Assembly (NCBI RefSeq): GCF_000189635.1
Contig: NW_002476025.1
Location: 124,001 to 188,000 of the forward strand
DNA: 64,000 bases
Direction: 5' to 3'
Source: Tetrahymena thermophila SB210
Taxonomy: Eukaryota > Ciliophora > Oligohymenophorea > Hymenostomatida > Tetrahymenidae
This document shows positions 62,137 to 64,000 of this stretch, in pieces; the first letter of the stretch is position 1, and every line of letters begins with the position of its first letter. A program made the position numbers and the translations under genes. Below the pieces are notes generated by a model. That model ran no database searches, had not been told where the DNA came from, and saw nothing but the letters and a program-made list of their open reading frames with translations.

Positions 62137-64000
62137 TCATGATGCTATTTTTGTAGAAACTTTTTCTAACTTTTCAATAAAACTTGGAAAAAAGTACTAA
62201 CCAGAACGAGAGAGCTCATTTATATTATAATCCTATGATATAATTTCATAATTATTCTACTTTTAAGGTATTGGCATAGTATGAAAATTATCCTTTGATT
62301 GAGATGATTGCATGGAATACCTCTTATTAGCTGCTATTAGGTTATGATTTTAATATATAGAATAAAAAGAAATAAAATTTTACTGTATTCCTCAGGCTAT
62401 CCTTAAACCATTTTGATAAACTGTTTATTTTTACTTTGTAGAACTTATTTTTTTTCTTCCTCAAACTTATTTTTTCCTACAACCTAAATAAATAAATAAT
62501 TTCAAAATTAAAAAAAACGAATTAACTTTTTATTAAAATTACAATAAAATCATTTATGGGTTATTCGAGAATGACCATTTTTCCTTTTAGTTTTTGTTAG
62601 CTCTCTCTGACTTTGCTTTCAATATAAAACTGGCTTGAAGTTCTTTTGTAAGCAGAAAATGCGCTCGAGGAAGATAAGTGAAAATTATTTGGATCTTGTG
62701 CATTTCTAATTACTTCTATTTCTTTATTTTAATCAAAAATAGTGACAGTCATAAATCCACTAAATATATCAGATTAAGTATTTTCTTTTGTGTCAATTAA
62801 ATCTTTTAGCTTTACTTTTTATTTATTCCTTTCATATTAATCTTCTATGCTAGGAAGATTCAATACAACTTTTGACTTCTTTACTTAAACAGGGTCTTCA
62901 TCATTGCTCTTTTTATTTATGTCTTCTGTATATGTCCTCTTATGAGGTTTTTAATCATCTTATTCTTGTTTTTTATCTTTTGGATACTTTCTTAAATACA
63001 TGTACCATATTCTTCAATTTTTTTTAAAATTAAAATTTATGAAATTGTAAATTAAAAAAAATTATTATTTCATTTAAATAATTATTTATCAAATTAATTT
63101 TTTTTCCTGGAATAAAGCTAAATAATTTTTTGGGTTCAGAAGCTTTATCTTGCATTTTTATTGTTAAATTTAAATAAATTTTAAAACTTATTTGAGTAAA
63201 TTACCTTTTACCAAACCTCTCATCCTCTGTTTTAAGGTTATCAAAAGCCTATGCATATTCCACTTTTCTTCTGTGTTATTCTCCTCGTAGCATACAAGAA
63301 TCTGTAGGTTATCTTTAACTAAGGATAGCTAGCTATTTTATTTATTTATCCCAATCATGTAAATGCTTTTAATAATTATCTAAAACCCTTTCTTCTCTTG
63401 TTATTATATTTTTTTATTCTAGTGGCATGTCATTAATTAATTTTTATTCCATTAGAGTTGACTGTTGGTGTCTCTCTTCTATTAGTTTTATATCTCTAAG
63501 AAGATCATCTTTAGAAACTAAATATAATTTATTTTTTTTTATTTTATAAATACTTTTTAATTTCAATAAAAAAGAAAAAAAACCTTCAATTTATGATTCG
63601 TTTCTTTTCATTGTTTTCTTTTTTGGTTGGACTTATTGCTTAATTACACTTTATGTTGTATCAGGTCTCATTACAAAAGATTTATCAGTATGAATTGAAA
63701 GCTACTTTATTAATAAAAAACTATAATTAGAATTCTTAAATAGATTTATTTGATTAAAAAGTATTAATTTGTTAGCTTACTTTCGCAAATGAGTTATTTT
63801 GATTATACTCACTACTACTGTTTTTAGTCTAAAACATTTATCTTTTAATTGCACTTTTATTTTCATCTTCTCCCTTTGAGAAAGATTCTTTTTAAAACTA
63901 TGAAGCTCTGCGTGCTTTGCTTAATTATTTTTCTTGCATTTCCTTTTGTTTCATATACCATTAAGGTTATCCAACTAATGTATAATTTACTAGCTTTCCA
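62137..64000 (-). CDS. Coiled-coil hypothetical protein (5' partial)
   Basis: Runs off the right edge; the visible 3' part ends with TGA 62137-62139. Reading 5' to 3': a first exon fragment (KLVNYTLVGQPQWYMKQKEM), LSIHTDKSFVMRPDTTQ, a long helical exon (SKDDLLRDIKLIEERHQQST; REERVLDNYQKHLHDWDKQI; CMLRGEQHRRKVEYAQAFDN), a ~190-bp intron, then IWYMYLRKYPKDKK, GFMTVTIFDQNKEIEVIRN and FEEEKKQVLQSKNKQF. The last exon is 62333-62137 (MQSSQSKDNFHTMPIP to EKLEKVSTKIAS), after intron 62334-62383. Phases match at each junction I checked. The charged helical character and the W-x-M-x-LRK word suggest a cytoskeletal or axonemal protein, but I recognise no named family. The N-terminus is missing, so full length is unknown. 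Confidence 0.83.

Noticed and set aside
63015-63205. Separate exon or small gene starting ATGCAAGATAAAGC in the last gene
   Set aside because: No GT donor follows it, and the flanking exons join in phase (phase 2) only if the whole stretch is an intron.

Overview
The window looks like ciliate nuclear DNA, most like Tetrahymena or a close relative. It is very AT-rich (hand-counted stretches are around 80%). Long reading frames appear only when TAA and TAG are read as glutamine and TGA is the only stop. Genes are cut by short AT-rich GT...AG introns, mostly 45-190 bp, with extremes of 25 and 342 bp. For most multi-exon genes the exon phases add up exactly to a whole number of codons, which is the main support for the models below. 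I saw no rRNA, tRNA, CRISPR array, transposon, virus-like element or telomeric repeat.

Layout. 0-5.5 kb: the 3' part of a Q/N-rich gene (+), a near-perfect 230-bp direct repeat, and a cyclic-nucleotide-binding-domain protein (-). 7.0-14.3 kb: a many-exon gene (+) that joins an XK-related-like membrane domain to a leucine-rich-repeat (LRR) array, then a single-exon hypothetical gene (+). 15.2-17.1 kb: two paralogous 99-residue His-rich secreted proteins (-). 18.1-24.6 kb: an MFS transporter (-) and a 1217-residue coiled-coil/IQ/ankyrin protein (-). 25.6-30.4 kb: a 1529-residue Q/N/S-rich protein (+). 30.7-37.1 kb: a decayed gene fragment and its intact relative, a 1817-residue surface protein (-). 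37.9-41.5 kb: a Cys-rich, furin-like-repeat multi-pass membrane protein (-). 43.5-45.1 kb: NF-YC transcription factor subunit (+). 46.1-46.8 kb: a Rab32-like GTPase (-). 47.8-52.7 kb: a 1405-residue coiled-coil, N/Q/S-rich protein (-). 53.1-55.1 kb: gene-poor. 55.1-58.1 kb: a second LRR gene (-). 58.8-61.8 kb: a type I membrane protein (+). 62.1 kb to the right edge: a coiled-coil protein (-), 5' end outside the window.

Functional picture. There is no operon logic; genes are independent units in mixed orientation. The content is typical of a ciliate: sensing and surface proteins (Cys-rich receptor-like protein, propeller ectodomain protein, MFS carrier, XKR-like protein), cAMP-type and small-GTPase signalling, cytoskeletal coiled-coil/IQ proteins, and large low-complexity glutamine/asparagine proteins. 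The two LRR genes share one build rule: nearly every LRR exon checked is flanked by phase-2 introns, so whole repeats can be gained or lost without breaking the frame.
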